From the NCBI GenBank assembly GCA_900755685.1, contig CAAEHI010000047.1, positions 1 through 46,066 on the forward strand: DNA of 46,066 nucleotides, read 5' to 3'. Positions 32,221 to 42,358 of this stretch are shown in pieces. The notes under the pieces were generated by a model. It saw nothing but the letters and a program-made list of their open reading frames with translations, was not told the DNA's origin and searched no databases. The DNA is from an uncultured Collinsella sp. (GTDB taxonomy: Bacteria > Actinomycetota > Coriobacteriia > Coriobacteriales > Coriobacteriaceae). The first letter of the stretch is position 1, and every line of letters begins with the position of its first letter. Both the position numbers and the translations under genes were made by a program.

Positions 32221-34173
32221 ATGGCCACCGCCGACCCCAAAAAGAAAAAGAAGAAGCGCAAGAAAAAAGAATCACTCGAGCATAAGCGCAACCGCATCCT
32301 GGTAGCGCTGGGCATTTTTGCCGTGGTGTACGCCCTCGATGAGCTCGGCACCCTCACTGCCGCATTCGGCACCCCGGGCGACATCTACGCCAGCTTTGTG
32401 CTGTTCCTCGTGCCGTTTTTGATTGCCGGCTACGACGTACTGCAAAAGGCATTCAATAACATCCGCCGCGGCAAGGCCTTCGACGAGAGCTTCCTCATGG
32501 CCGTCGCGACCATCGGCGCGTTTGCCATGGTGCTCTTCCCCGATACCGACCCGCACATGGCCGAAGGCGCCGCCGTCATGCTGTTCTACCAGGTCGGCGA
32601 GCTGTTTCAGGCGTACGCCGTGGGCAAGAGCCGCAAGTCGATCAGTGCCATGATGGACATCGCGCCCGACTACGCTAACGTCGAGCAGCCCGACGGCACA
32701 CTCGAGCAGGTCTTCCCCGATGACATCGCCGTCGGCACCGTGATCGTGGTCAAGCCCGGTGAGCGCGTGCCTATCGACGGCGTCATCGTCGAGGGCGAAA
32801 CCCAGCTCGACACCGCCGCTCTCACGGGCGAGTCAATCCCCCGCCCCGCCAAGTCCGGCGACGACATCATCAGCGGCTGCATCAACATGACGGGCCTCAT
32901 CCACGTGCGCACCACCAAGCCCTTTGGCGAGTCCACCGTCGCACGCGTCCTGGAGCTCGTGGAAAATGCCAGCGAAAAGAAGGCGCGCACCGAGAACTTT
33001 ATCACGCGCTTCGCCCGCGTCTACACGCCCGCCATCACCGGCGCTGCCGCGGTACTCGCGCTCGGCGGCGGCTTGGTCACCGGCGCCTGGTCCGACTGGA
33101 TCCTGCGCGGCCTGACCTTCCTGGTCGTCAGCTGCCCGTGCGCGCTCGTGATTAGCGTCCCGCTCAGCTTCTTTGGCGGCATTGGCGGCGCATCCAAGCT
33201 GGGCGTCCTCATCAAGGGTTCTAACTACCTCGAGACGCTCGCCGATGTGGACACCGTCGTCTTTGACAAGACCGGCACGCTCACCAACGGCACGTTCTCG
33301 GTGGTCGCGGTGCACCCCGAGGCTGGCTATACCGAGCAGTCGTTGCTCGAGGTCGCAGCCCTTGCGGAGTCGTTCTCCGATCACCCCATCGCGCAGTCCG
33401 TGCGTGTCGCCTACCAGGGCGAGGTCGACCCCAAGCGCGTAAGCGACTCCACCAACGACGCGGGCCATGGCGTGACGGCAACCATCGACGGCAAGCACGT
33501 CGTCGTTGGCAACGCAAAGATGCTCGCCGCGGCCGGAGTCGAAGCGCCCGATTGCGAGGTCGTCGGAACAATTCTGCATGTGCTCGTTGACGGCGTGTAC
33601 GCCGGCCACATCGTGATTGCAGACACCGTCAAGGCCGATGCCGAGCAAACGATTCGCGACCTACACGCCGCCGGCGTCAAGCGCACCGTCATGCTCACGG
33701 GCGACCGCGAGGAGGTTGCGGCGTCTGTGACCAAGCAACTCAGTCTCGACGAGTTCCACGCGCAGCTGCTGCCGGGCGATAAGGTCGAGCGTGTTGAGGC
33801 GTTGCTCGCGGGCGAAAGCGGCAAGGGCAAGCTCGCTTTTGTCGGCGACGGTATCAACGACGCACCCGTGCTTACCCGCGCAGACGTTGGCATCGCCATG
33901 GGCGCTATGGGCTCGGACGCCGCAATTGAGGCGGCGGACGTCGTGCTCATGGATGACAAGCCGTCCAACATCTCCCGCGCGATTCGCGTGGCGCGCAAGA
34001 CCATGTCGATTGTTTGGCAGAACATCATCTTTGCGCTGGGCATTAAGTTGCTGATTCTGGTGCTCGCGGCGCTCGGCATCGCCAACATGTGGCTCGCCGT
34101 CTTTGGCGACGTGGGCGTGGCGATTATCGCCATCCTGAACGCCATGCGCGCGATGGGTGTCAAGAACCTGTAG
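32221..34173 (+). CDS. P1B-type heavy-metal translocating ATPase (Zn/Cd/Pb class)
   Basis: A 650-residue membrane ATPase exporting Zn2+, Cd2+ or Pb2+ from the cytosol. Seen: actuator TGES (ALTGESIP), the transmembrane metal site CPC (Cys305-Pro306-Cys307), the phosphorylation site DKTGTLTNG (Asp349), the HP-locus SDHPIAQS, TGDR and GDGINDAPVL. There is no N-terminal HMA domain; residues 5-17 are instead a lysine/arginine tract (KKKKKKRKKKE). ATG 32221 has GGGAGG about nine bases upstream; the frame stays open 61 codons earlier through the HMA gene, which is rejected. Operator O3 precedes it. Confidence 0.95.
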   Translation: MATADPKKKKKKRKKKESLEHKRNRILVALGIFAVVYALDELGTLTAAFGTPGDIYASFVLFLVPFLIAGYDVLQKAFNNIRRGKAFDESFLMAVATIGAFAMVLFPDTDPHMAEGAAVMLFYQVGELFQAYAVGKSRKSISAMMDIAPDYANVEQPDGTLEQVFPDDIAVGTVIVVKPGERVPIDGVIVEGETQLDTAALTGESIPRPAKSGDDIISGCINMTGLIHVRTTKPFGESTVARVLELVENASEKKARTENFITRFARVYTPAITGAAAVLALGGGLVTGAWSDWILRGLTFLVVSCPCALVISVPLSFFGGIGGASKLGVLIKGSNYLETLADVDTVVFDKTGTLTNGTFSVVAVHPEAGYTEQSLLEVAALAESFSDHPIAQSVRVAYQGEVDPKRVSDSTNDAGHGVTATIDGKHVVVGNAKMLAAAGVEAPDCEVVGTILHVLVDGVYAGHIVIADTVKADAEQTIRDLHAAGVKRTVMLTGDREEVAASVTKQLSLDEFHAQLLPGDKVERVEALLAGESGKGKLAFVGDGINDAPVLTRADVGIAMGAMGSDAAIEAADVVLMDDKPSNISRAIRVARKTMSIVWQNIIFALGIKLLILVLAALGIANMWLAVFGDVGVAIIAILNAMRAMGVKNL

Positions 34174-34191
34174 CTTGTTTGTGGTCCCTTC

Positions 34192-34318
34192 GGCCGGGGC
34201 CGGGCTTGGTTTTGAAAACGTCCTCGCGCATGAGGCCCGTCTTTCCTGTTCCTGTGGAGCAACGGAAAGGCGGGCCTCGCGCTGCGGGGTGTTTTCAAAA
34301 CCAAACCCGGCCCAGGCC
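34192..34318. repeat. Long near-perfect hairpin between the ATPase and HAD genes
   Basis: Outer arms at 34197-34219 and 34291-34313 (GGGCCGGG.TTGGTTTTGAAAAC type) pair in 22 of 23 positions. Inner arms at 34232-34246 and 34264-34278 (GAGGCCCG.CTTTCC type) pair in 14 of 15, with the exception being G-U in RNA. The remaining loop is 17 bases. It starts about 20 bases after the ATPase stop. The gap 34174-34495 has no gene; the element could be a terminator, a mobile palindrome, or both. Confidence 0.85.
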
Positions 34319-34495
34319 TGCGGTGACACAGCTGGATGTTCTTGGGCATCGCTTGCTGGCGGGGTTCCTTTTCTGAATTGGACTTGGCTGATAGAACCTC
34401 GTTTGTTCCGTCCATTTGTTTTTTAGAATACGCCTGCGGACAGCTGAGAATACCGGCGAGATATAGTTATCCAAGCCGAAACGAAAGGATCGTAC

Positions 34496-35272
34496 ATGTC
34501 TGACCGCAAATACTTGTTCTTTGACATTGACGGTACGCTCGCCTCGGGCGTGCCTGGCAAACAGCATGTCCCCGCCTCCACCGAGTTTGCACTCAAAAAG
34601 CTCCGTGATGCGGGCCACTTCCTGGCAATCGCAACGGGCCGCGCGCACGCGATGGCCGTAGACTATATGCACGGGCTCGGCTTTGAGAACATGGTGAGCG
34701 ACGGCGGCTGGGGTACAACCGTTAATGGCGAGTTTCAGGGCGTGCGCCCGCTCGACCACGATGTCTGTGTTGACCTCGTCGATGAATGCCGCGCAAAGGA
34801 CTTTATCTGGGGAATCCAAGTCGAGGATTCCAACGTGCGCTTCGTGCCCGACGATCGCTTCTATGAAGCCACGCATGACATTTACATGCGCACGCTGGTC
34901 GTACCTGGGCTCGACCCGCGCAACTACCCCGAGATTTACAAGGTCTATATCGCCTGCTTGGAGCCGCACGAGCAGGAGCTCGATAATCTCAAGCGTCTCC
35001 CCTGGTGCCGCTTTCATCGCGAGTATCTCTTTGTGGAGCCGGCAGATAAGGCCTACGGCATCAAGAAAATCGTCGACGCGCAGGGCGGCAGCTACGAAGA
35101 CGTTATCGTCTTTGGCGACGGCAAAAACGACCTGTCGATGTTCATCCCCACGTGGACAAGCGTGGCCATGGGCAATGCCGTACCCGAGCTTAAGCAGCGT
35201 GCGAGCATGGTGACCGCCGATATCGATGACGACGGCATCTATAAAGCCTGCGTGCAGCTGGGGCTGTTCTAG
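34496..35272 (+). CDS. HAD superfamily (Cof-type, IIB) phosphatase
   Basis: A 258-residue sugar-phosphate-type phosphatase. Motif I is FFDIDGTL (Asp10, Asp12), motif II is AIATGRA, and motif IV is VIVFGDGKNDLSMF. A cap domain between the motifs gives substrate choice, which is unknown. AAAGGAT lies 7 bases before ATG 34496. A paralog with the same layout is at 35899-36669, on the opposite strand, with the DtxR/MntR gene between them. Confidence 0.9.
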   Translation: MSDRKYLFFDIDGTLASGVPGKQHVPASTEFALKKLRDAGHFLAIATGRAHAMAVDYMHGLGFENMVSDGGWGTTVNGEFQGVRPLDHDVCVDLVDECRAKDFIWGIQVEDSNVRFVPDDRFYEATHDIYMRTLVVPGLDPRNYPEIYKVYIACLEPHEQELDNLKRLPWCRFHREYLFVEPADKAYGIKKIVDAQGGSYEDVIVFGDGKNDLSMFIPTWTSVAMGNAVPELKQRASMVTADIDDDGIYKACVQLGLF

Positions 35273-35289
35273 CAGATCACTGACACGAC

Positions 35290-35321
35290 GCCGTGGGCAC
35301 GGCCGTCACGGCGCCCACGGC
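35290..35321. terminator. Hairpin between convergent HAD and regulator genes
   Basis: A 9-bp stem GCCGTGGGC/GCCCACGGC with a 14-base loop, in the 56-bp gap between two convergent stops. No T tract is present, so it is a weak bidirectional terminator candidate. Confidence 0.4.
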
Positions 35322-35328
35322 AGAGACA

Positions 35329-35685
35329 CTATTCCAGCATCGCCTTGAGCTTCTCGAAGCTTTCCTCGCTCAGGCAATGCTCCATGTGGCAACCCTCTTG
35401 CGAGGCAACATCGGGCGCTACACCTGCATCCTCTAGCAGCCCCACAAAAAAGCAATGGCGCTCCCACATTTGACGGGCAACCTCAAGACCGCGTTCCGTC
35501 AGATGCACATCGCGTTTGCCCATCTCCACGTAGCCGGTGCTCTCCAAGGCCGCCATGGCTTTAGAGACGCTTGCTTTGGTTACGCCCAGGTATTCGGCAA
35601 CGTCAATTGATCGAACGATGCCTTGGCGCTCCGAGAGCACATAAATAGATTCGAGATAGTCTTCTCCAGATTCACGCAGGGCCAT
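35329..35685 (-). CDS. DtxR/MntR family metal-dependent regulator
   Basis: A 118-residue regulator with a winged helix (SIDVAEYLGVTKASVSKAMAALES) and the start of the metal/dimer domain. Candidate ligands are in ESGEDYLESIY near the N-terminus, His in MWERHCFF and the EGCHMEHCLS helix. The length matches MntR-like short members without an SH3 domain, suggesting manganese or iron(II) as corepressor. AAAGGCGG is about five bases before ATG 35685. Likely targets include DtxR-like boxes; one lies at 25880. No transporter is adjacent. Confidence 0.9.
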   Translation of the reverse strand: MALRESGEDYLESIYVLSERQGIVRSIDVAEYLGVTKASVSKAMAALESTGYVEMGKRDVHLTERGLEVARQMWERHCFFVGLLEDAGVAPDVASQEGCHMEHCLSEESFEKLKAMLE

Positions 35686-35841
35686 GGGCCGCCTTTCGCG
35701 ATGACTTCTAGTTAGCCTTTGGATACTTTTACTTGATTTACTTTACCGCAAAAGTTGCCCATGTCTTACTACGTTGTTTAAAAAGTTAACCGTGTTTCAC
35801 AAAATGCGCGGAGCAAGCAGGGCGACACGGCACGCAACGCG

Positions 35842-35891
35842 CAAGGAGTGTCCCCAGCTGCCGACAGAAAAGGAACGTCCCCAAGTGCCGA
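35842..35891. repeat. REP-like family E, second copy
   Basis: AAGGAGTGTCCCC and AAGGAACGTCCCC units separated by a TGCCGACAG stretch, sharing words with the block at 12591-12731. It ends 7 bases from the stop of the minus-strand HAD gene. Confidence 0.75.
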
Positions 35892-35898
35892 GCCGCAG

Positions 35899-36669
35899 CT
35901 ATAGCAGCCCAAAGTGCTTCGCGGCGTTGTAGATGCCATCGTCGTCCACGGCTGTCGTCACATAGGTCGCCGCAGCTTTCACCGTGTCCTGTGCGTTGCC
36001 CATGGCCACGCTCGTGCCCACGGCGGCAAACATCGACAGGTCGTTCTCGCCGTCGCCAAAGGCAATCGCCTCGCTCGCGTCGATACCAAGCCGCTCGAGC
36101 GTCGCCGCCACGCCCAGGTCCTTGCCGCCGTTAGCGGGAATAATGTCGCAGAACAGGTCGCACCAGCGCGTGGTGAGCGAATGCGACACGGCGTCGGTCA
36201 CGATATGCTCGTCAACTGGGTCAACAAAGGCACAGAACTGATAGACCGGCGCGTCAAAGGCATGCTCAAACGGCTCCTCGTGGTAGACGATTCCCGCGTT
36301 GCTGCCAGCCGTCACCACGCGCTCGGACAGGCGGTTCACAAACGAGTTCTCGCCCTGCATGCACAGTGAGTCGTAGCGCCCCTGCGCCACCTGGTCCACA
36401 ATCACCGCAACGTCGTCCGGATCGATCGGGCAGCTGCGGTAGACGCCCTTGGCATCAAAACAGTGCTGGCCCGAAAGCGTAATGTACGCATCCCAGCCCA
36501 GGTCGAACAGCCAGTCCGGCATCTGGTAGGTCGGACGGCCCGTGGCGATCACGCACGCAATCCCCTGCTCGCGAAAGCTGTCGAGCACCTGCTGCGCCGA
36601 CGCCGGAATCCGGTGGGTCTTAAAGCTCAGCAGCGTACCGTCGATATCGAAAAACGCGGCTTTGATCAT
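35899..36669 (-). CDS. HAD superfamily (Cof-type, IIB) phosphatase
   Basis: A 256-residue phosphatase. Motifs are FFDIDGTL (Asp8, Asp10), VIATGRPTYQ, the lysine region in NGGKDLGVAATLE, and AIAFGDGENDLSMF. The cap domain sequence is distinct from its neighbour at 34496, so the substrates may differ. It starts 6 bp after the stop of the ABC-F gene, whose last codons contain GAGGAG, so translation is probably coupled. Confidence 0.9.
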   Translation of the reverse strand: MIKAAFFDIDGTLLSFKTHRIPASAQQVLDSFREQGIACVIATGRPTYQMPDWLFDLGWDAYITLSGQHCFDAKGVYRSCPIDPDDVAVIVDQVAQGRYDSLCMQGENSFVNRLSERVVTAGSNAGIVYHEEPFEHAFDAPVYQFCAFVDPVDEHIVTDAVSHSLTTRWCDLFCDIIPANGGKDLGVAATLERLGIDASEAIAFGDGENDLSMFAAVGTSVAMGNAQDTVKAAATYVTTAVDDDGIYNAAKHFGLL

Positions 36670-36675
36670 TCTCGC

Positions 36676-38532
36676 CTACTCCTCGCCCTCGAGCTTTTCG
36701 CTCGCCTCGAGCCACGCCATCTCCAGCTCGTCCATGGCGGCGTGAGCCTCGTCGATCTTTGCCTGCTGCTCGCCGAGCGCCGTGTAGTTGGTGGGATCGA
36801 CCTGGGCCATGGCGGCCTCGGCCTCCTCCACGCGGGCGCGCTGCGTCTCCATCTTGCGCTCGAGCGAGCTCACCTCGCGGCGGAGCTTCTGACGCTCGGC
36901 GTTGGAAAGGCCGTTGGGCTGACCGCTCGACTTGGGCTTGTCGGCAGCAGCCGCCGCACCGGTGTCGAACGTGCCGGTCTTAGCGCTCGGCGCGCCCACG
37001 GGCTCGCCCTCGGCGGTAGCGTTGCACAGGCGCAGGTACTGGTCCACGCCGCCGGGCATATGCGTCAGATGGCCATCGAGCAGTGCCCACTGTTGGTCGG
37101 TCACGCGCTCCATCAAAAAGCGATCGTGTGTCACCAGGATCAGCGTGCCGGGCCAGCCGTCCAGCAGGTCCTCGACAATCGCGAGCATGTCGGTATCCAG
37201 GTCGTTACCGGGCTCGTCCAGGATAAGCACGTTGGGCTCGTCCAGGATCGTCAGCAACAGCGACAGGCGACGGCGCTGGCCGCCCGAAAGATCGCCGATG
37301 CGGCTCCAGAGCTGCTGCGTCGTAAAGCCCAGACGCTCGCAGAGCTTCTCGGGCGAAGTCTCCTTGCCGTCGATGACGTAGTACTTCTTATAGTTGCTGA
37401 GCACCTCGCGAATCGTGTCGCCCATGAAGGGCTCGAGCTCCTCGAGCTGCTGCGACAGCACGCCAAAGCGCACTGTCTGGCCAATCTTCACGCGGCCGCG
37501 CGTGGGCGCAATTTTGCCCTGGATCACATCAAGCAGCGTCGACTTGCCAGCGCCATTCTCGCCCAAAAGACCATAGCGGTCGCCCGCACCAATGAGCCAG
37601 GTCACGTCGGAGAGTACCTGCTTGGGCGCGCCATCGGCATCCGCATAGCCGGCGTCCACGTCGACCACATCGATAACCTGCTTGCCTAGGCGGCTCACGG
37701 CGAGGCGCTTGAGCTCCAGCTCGTCACGCACGGGCGGCACGTCGGCGATCAGCTCGCGAGCGGCATCAACGCGAAACTTGGGCTTGGTGGAACGCGCCTG
37801 GGCGCCGCGGCTCAGCCACGCGAGCTCCTTGCGCGCCATGTTGCGACGGCGCTCCTCGGTAACCGCGGCCATGCGGTCGCGCTCCACGCGCTGAAGGATA
37901 TATGCGGAGTAACCGCCCTCGAAGGGATCGACCTGGCCGTCGTGGACCTCCCACATACTGGTGCAGACCTCGTCCAAGAACCAGCGGTCGTGCGTGACCA
38001 CGAGCATGGCGCCCTGACCGCGCTGCCAGCGGGCCTTTAAGTGACGCGCGAGCCAGTTGATGGTGCGCATGTCCAGGTGGTTGGTGGGCTCGTCGAGCAT
38101 GAGCACGTCGTAGTCGCCGATCAGCAGGCGCGCGAGGTCCACGCGACGGCGCTGGCCGCCCGAAAGCTCGCCCACCGTGCCCTCCCAAGGCACATCGCTA
38201 ATGAGGCCGGCCAGAATCTGGCGCGTACGCGGGCTCGAGGCCCACTCGTACTCGGGCGTGTCACCGACGACGGCATGATGCACGGTGTCGGTATCGACCA
38301 GGTTATCCTTTTGGCCGAGCAATCCGATCGTCGTGTCGCGGCGGTGCGTCACGCGGCCGTCGTCGGGCTCCAACGTGCCGGCGAGCACGCTCAGCAGCGT
38401 CGACTTACCGTCGCCGTTTTTACCGACAATACCAATACGGTCGCCCTCGCCCACGCCGAGCGTAACGCTATCGAAAATATGCTTGGTGGGAAACTCTAGG
38501 CTGACGGAATCGCATCCCAAAAGAATCGCCAT
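36676..38532 (-). CDS. ABC-F family ATPase
   Basis: A 618-residue cytosolic protein with two ATP-binding cassettes and no membrane part. Cassette 1 has GKNGDGKST, LSGGQRRRVDLARLL and MLDEPTNHLD. Cassette 2 has GENGAGKST, LSGGQRRRLSLLL and ILDEPGNDLD. A C-terminal charged coiled coil (~residues 550-618) follows an Ala/Pro-rich linker, as in Uup. ABC-F proteins act on ribosomes; some protect against antibiotics. The Uup-like tail suggests a housekeeping role. ATG 38532 has AAGGAG 8 bases upstream; the longer frame is unsupported. Confidence 0.93.
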   Translation of the reverse strand: MAILLGCDSVSLEFPTKHIFDSVTLGVGEGDRIGIVGKNGDGKSTLLSVLAGTLEPDDGRVTHRRDTTIGLLGQKDNLVDTDTVHHAVVGDTPEYEWASSPRTRQILAGLISDVPWEGTVGELSGGQRRRVDLARLLIGDYDVLMLDEPTNHLDMRTINWLARHLKARWQRGQGAMLVVTHDRWFLDEVCTSMWEVHDGQVDPFEGGYSAYILQRVERDRMAAVTEERRRNMARKELAWLSRGAQARSTKPKFRVDAARELIADVPPVRDELELKRLAVSRLGKQVIDVVDVDAGYADADGAPKQVLSDVTWLIGAGDRYGLLGENGAGKSTLLDVIQGKIAPTRGRVKIGQTVRFGVLSQQLEELEPFMGDTIREVLSNYKKYYVIDGKETSPEKLCERLGFTTQQLWSRIGDLSGGQRRRLSLLLTILDEPNVLILDEPGNDLDTDMLAIVEDLLDGWPGTLILVTHDRFLMERVTDQQWALLDGHLTHMPGGVDQYLRLCNATAEGEPVGAPSAKTGTFDTGAAAAADKPKSSGQPNGLSNAERQKLRREVSSLERKMETQRARVEEAEAAMAQVDPTNYTALGEQQAKIDEAHAAMDELEMAWLEASEKLEGEE

Positions 38533-38601
38533 ATGCCCTGCTCCTTCGTAGAAATTCAACGTTGTCCATGATAGCAGCGAAAAGGCGGGCCGCACACGAC
38601 A

Positions 38602-38640
38602 CAAAAAGGCGGGCCATCTCCCACAAGAGATGACCCGCCT
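38602..38640 (-). terminator. Rho-independent terminator of the pst operon
   Basis: On the minus strand a 14-bp stem (arms at 38607-38620 and 38627-38640, AGGCGGG-type, one mismatch) with a 6-base loop is followed by five Ts. It lies 56 bases after the pstB stop and before the ABC-F start. Confidence 0.85.
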
Positions 38641-38695
38641 CTCCAATCAGTCCCGTGGCGACCGTGGCCACCGCGGGCCTCAAGCATGTCCCGGA

Positions 38696-39564
<869 letters not shown>

Positions 39565-39568
<4 letters not shown>

Positions 39569-40491
39569 TCGGCCGTCATCCTTCTTGCCAGTTGCTTGCC
39601 CACGATACGGGCGACTACGTTAAACAGCAGCACGCAAATCATCAGCAGCGCCGCGGTGCCCCAAACAATCTGCTGGGCCTCGGGGCTGCCCTCGCCATAG
39701 ATCTTGTAGATGTGCACGGCGAGCGACTCGCCGGGACGGAACACGTTCCAAGCGCAGGTGGGGCTCGACAGGTTAAAGCTCAAGAAGTTCAGGCGAACCG
39801 GCGAGCTCATACCCGAGGTAAAAAGCAGTGCTGCGGCCTCGCCAAACACGCGACCGGCCGAAAGCACGATGCCCGTCACGATGGCAGGCATGGCCTCGGG
39901 GATCAGGATGTGCAGCGTGGCCTCCCAGCGAGTGAGGCCCATGGCCAGGCACGCATCGCGCTGGGCCTGCGGCACGTCCTCGAGCGCCTGCTGGATCACG
40001 CGCACCAGAATGGGGATATTGAACATGGTGAGCGCGACGGCGCCGGAGATGATGGAGTACTTCCAGCCCAGCTGCACCGAGAACACCAGAAAACCGAACA
40101 TGCCGACAACGATGGAAGGCAGCGAGGACAGCGTCTCGATGGCGGTGGAGGCAATGTCGCGGACGGGTCCGTCGGGTGCGTACTCAACCAAAAAGACCGC
40201 GCCACCCAGGCTGATGGGCACCGAGATGATCAGGGTGATCAGCAGCAGGTAGAACGAGTCGAACAGCTGGTAGAGCACGCCGCCCTGCGTTCCGTTGGCG
40301 CGCGACGGCTCCGTGAGAAAGCCCGGCTGGAACAGCGTCGAGATGCCCTCGAACAGGATATAGGCCACCATGGAGACGACGATGAGCATGACGATGGCGA
40401 CGATCGCCGTCAACACGCCCGTGGCGAAGCGGTCCTGCTTTTGGACACGCCCGAGCCTCGCCTCGTCGATGTGGATACGCGTGCTAGCCAC
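39565..40491 (-). CDS. pstA: Phosphate ABC transporter permease
   Basis: A 308-residue inner-membrane permease with about six helices. The EAA-type loop lies in AQRDACLAMGLTRWEATLHILIPEAMPAI, and IETLSSLPSIVVGMFGFL is typical of PstA. The start is GTG 40491, with GAAGG close upstream, overlapping the last eight bases of pstC. The overlap at both ends shows tight coupling within the operon. Confidence 0.96.
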
Positions 40492-41392
40492 GAGCCTTCG
40501 CCCCCTTGCGGCCGATAAGGTGGATGATCAGGATGAAGATGAGACTCATGCCCATCAGCAGCAGGCCGAGCGCCCACAGAACATCGTCTTGGGCCGAGCC
40601 CTCGGCATAGACTGCCATGGACGTGGTGAGCGTGGTGGTGATGGTCGAAGCCGGCGACAGCAGCGACGTCGGCATGGCCTCGATGCCGCCGATGACCATG
40701 CGCACGGCGAGCGTCTCGCCAAAGGCGCGGGTCATGCCCAAGATAACCGCGGTCATGAGCGACGGCATGGCGGACTTGAGCACCACGTGCCAGATGGTCT
40801 GCCAGCGGGTGTAGCCCAGCGCGAGCGAGCCCTGGCGGTAGCCGTCGGGCACGGCGCGCAGGCCATCGACCGAAAGCGTGGTCATCGTCGGCAGAATCAT
40901 GACCGCCAGCACGATGGCGCCGGGCAAGATGCCCAGGCCCGTGCTCACGTGGAAAACGCTCTTCATAAGACCGACGACCACGTGAAAACCGATCAGGCCA
41001 AAGACGACCGAGGGGATGCCGGTCAAAAGCTCAATGAGCGGCTGAAAGATCTTAGAGCCAAACTTAGGGCTAATCTCGACCGCAAAGATGGCAGAGCCGA
41101 TGGCGATGGGCAGCGCGATAAGCGTGGAGAGCACCATGACCGCAAACGAGGTGACGATCAGGGGCAGGGCGCCGGTATAGGGCAGGCCGTTTTCGGCTGT
41201 GTTGGCCAGGTCCCACTTGGTGCCGGTGAAAAACTCGACGACCGAGACGCCGTCCTTGACAAAAGCCGAGAGGCCCTTTTGGGCGACCATAAAGATGAGC
41301 GCGGCAACGACAAGCGTCACGAGCGCTACGCACGCGCCCGTGACGCCCAGGCCCACGTTCTCAAGGTCGCGCTTTGGCAGCTGTTTTGCCAT
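40484..41392 (-). CDS. pstC: Phosphate ABC transporter permease
   Basis: A 302-residue permease partner of PstA. Family blocks are GLPYTGALPLIVTSF, ELLTGIPSVVFGLIGF and LRAVPDGYRQGSLALGYTRWQTIWHVVLKSA (EAA loop). GGAAAGG lies 7 bases before ATG 41392. It begins 24 bp after pstS. Confidence 0.97.
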   Translation of the reverse strand: MAKQLPKRDLENVGLGVTGACVALVTLVVAALIFMVAQKGLSAFVKDGVSVVEFFTGTKWDLANTAENGLPYTGALPLIVTSFAVMVLSTLIALPIAIGSAIFAVEISPKFGSKIFQPLIELLTGIPSVVFGLIGFHVVVGLMKSVFHVSTGLGILPGAIVLAVMILPTMTTLSVDGLRAVPDGYRQGSLALGYTRWQTIWHVVLKSAMPSLMTAVILGMTRAFGETLAVRMVIGGIEAMPTSLLSPASTITTTLTTSMAVYAEGSAQDDVLWALGLLLMGMSLIFILIIHLIGRKGAKARG

Positions 41393-41416
41393 TGCAAACC
41401 TTTCCGGGGCGATTAC

Positions 41417-42358
41417 TTATTTAGCAGAGACCTTGCCGCTGGCGTCCTTGACGACCTTCATGGCAGAGACGGGGATGAAGCCCTGCTCCTCGACGAGCTT
41501 GCCCTGGACGTCGTCGGAAAGCATGAACTCCAGGAAGGCCTTGGTGGCCTCGTCGGCGTCCTTGGAGCAGTACATGTGCTCGGTAGCCCAGATCTTGAAG
41601 GAGTCATCAGTGACATTCTTGCTCTTGGGCTCGACGCCCTCGACCTTGATGGCGTTGAACTTGGAGTCATCGAAGTGCGAGAAGTCGAGGTAGGAGATGG
41701 CGTTATCGGTGCTGCCCATCTGAGTCTGGACGTCGCCGGACTTGTCGAGCTCGGCGTCGCCCTTAAAGTCGACGGCCTCATCGCCAAAGACGGCGGCCTC
41801 GAAGGTGGCGCGGGTGCCGGAGCCGGCCTTGCGGTTGAGGACGACGATGGTGGCGTCGTCGCCGCCGACCTCCTTCCAGTTGGTAATCTGACCGGAGAAG
41901 ATACCCTTGAGCTGCTCGAGGGACAGGTCGTCGACCTTGACGTTCTTGGAGACGACGGGACCCATGCCCACGACGGCAACCTCGTGGTCGACGAGGTTCT
42001 TGACCTGGTCGGCCTCGAGCTTGGTCTCGGCGAAGACGTCGGAGTTACCGATGGTGACGGTGCCTGCGGCGACAGCGGTCAGACCCTTGCCCGAACCGTT
42101 GCCCGAGCCGGAAACGGAGACGTCCGGGTTGGCATCCATGAACTTCTCGGCAGCAGCCTCGACGAGAGCCTGGAACGAGGAGGCACCGTCGTAGGTCACC
42201 TCGCCGGAGACGGACTCGGCAGTAGCAGCGGCGCTACCCTTGTCGGCGGCGTCGGATGCGCCGGAGCCGCCGCAACCAACGAGACCGAGACCGACGATGC
42301 TGGCAAAACCACCAGCGAGGCCGAGGAACTGACGACGAGAATAAGCCTGATCGAGCAT
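41417..42358 (-). CDS. pstS: Phosphate-binding lipoprotein
   Basis: A 313-residue extracytoplasmic phosphate-binding protein. The N-terminus holds a twin-arginine motif SRRQFLG (Arg8-Arg9) and a lipobox LVGC (Cys29), so it looks like a Tat-exported lipoprotein. The binding fold carries GASSFQALV, GSGNGSGKGL, IGNSD and NRKAGSGTR. ATG 42358 has AAAGGAAG five bases upstream; the open frame extends 30 codons further without support. A candidate phosphate box lies about 150 bases upstream. Confidence 0.96.
   Translation of the reverse strand: MLDQAYSRRQFLGLAGGFASIVGLGLVGCGGSGASDAADKGSAAATAESVSGEVTYDGASSFQALVEAAAEKFMDANPDVSVSGSGNGSGKGLTAVAAGTVTIGNSDVFAETKLEADQVKNLVDHEVAVVGMGPVVSKNVKVDDLSLEQLKGIFSGQITNWKEVGGDDATIVVLNRKAGSGTRATFEAAVFGDEAVDFKGDAELDKSGDVQTQMGSTDNAISYLDFSHFDDSKFNAIKVEGVEPKSKNVTDDSFKIWATEHMYCSKDADEATKAFLEFMLSDDVQGKLVEEQGFIPVSAMKVVKDASGKVSAK

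Noticed and set aside
35700..35760. DtxR-type autoregulatory box before the DtxR/MntR gene
   Set aside because: Only a half-site-like GTTAGCCT is visible; the other half does not match, so no operator is called.
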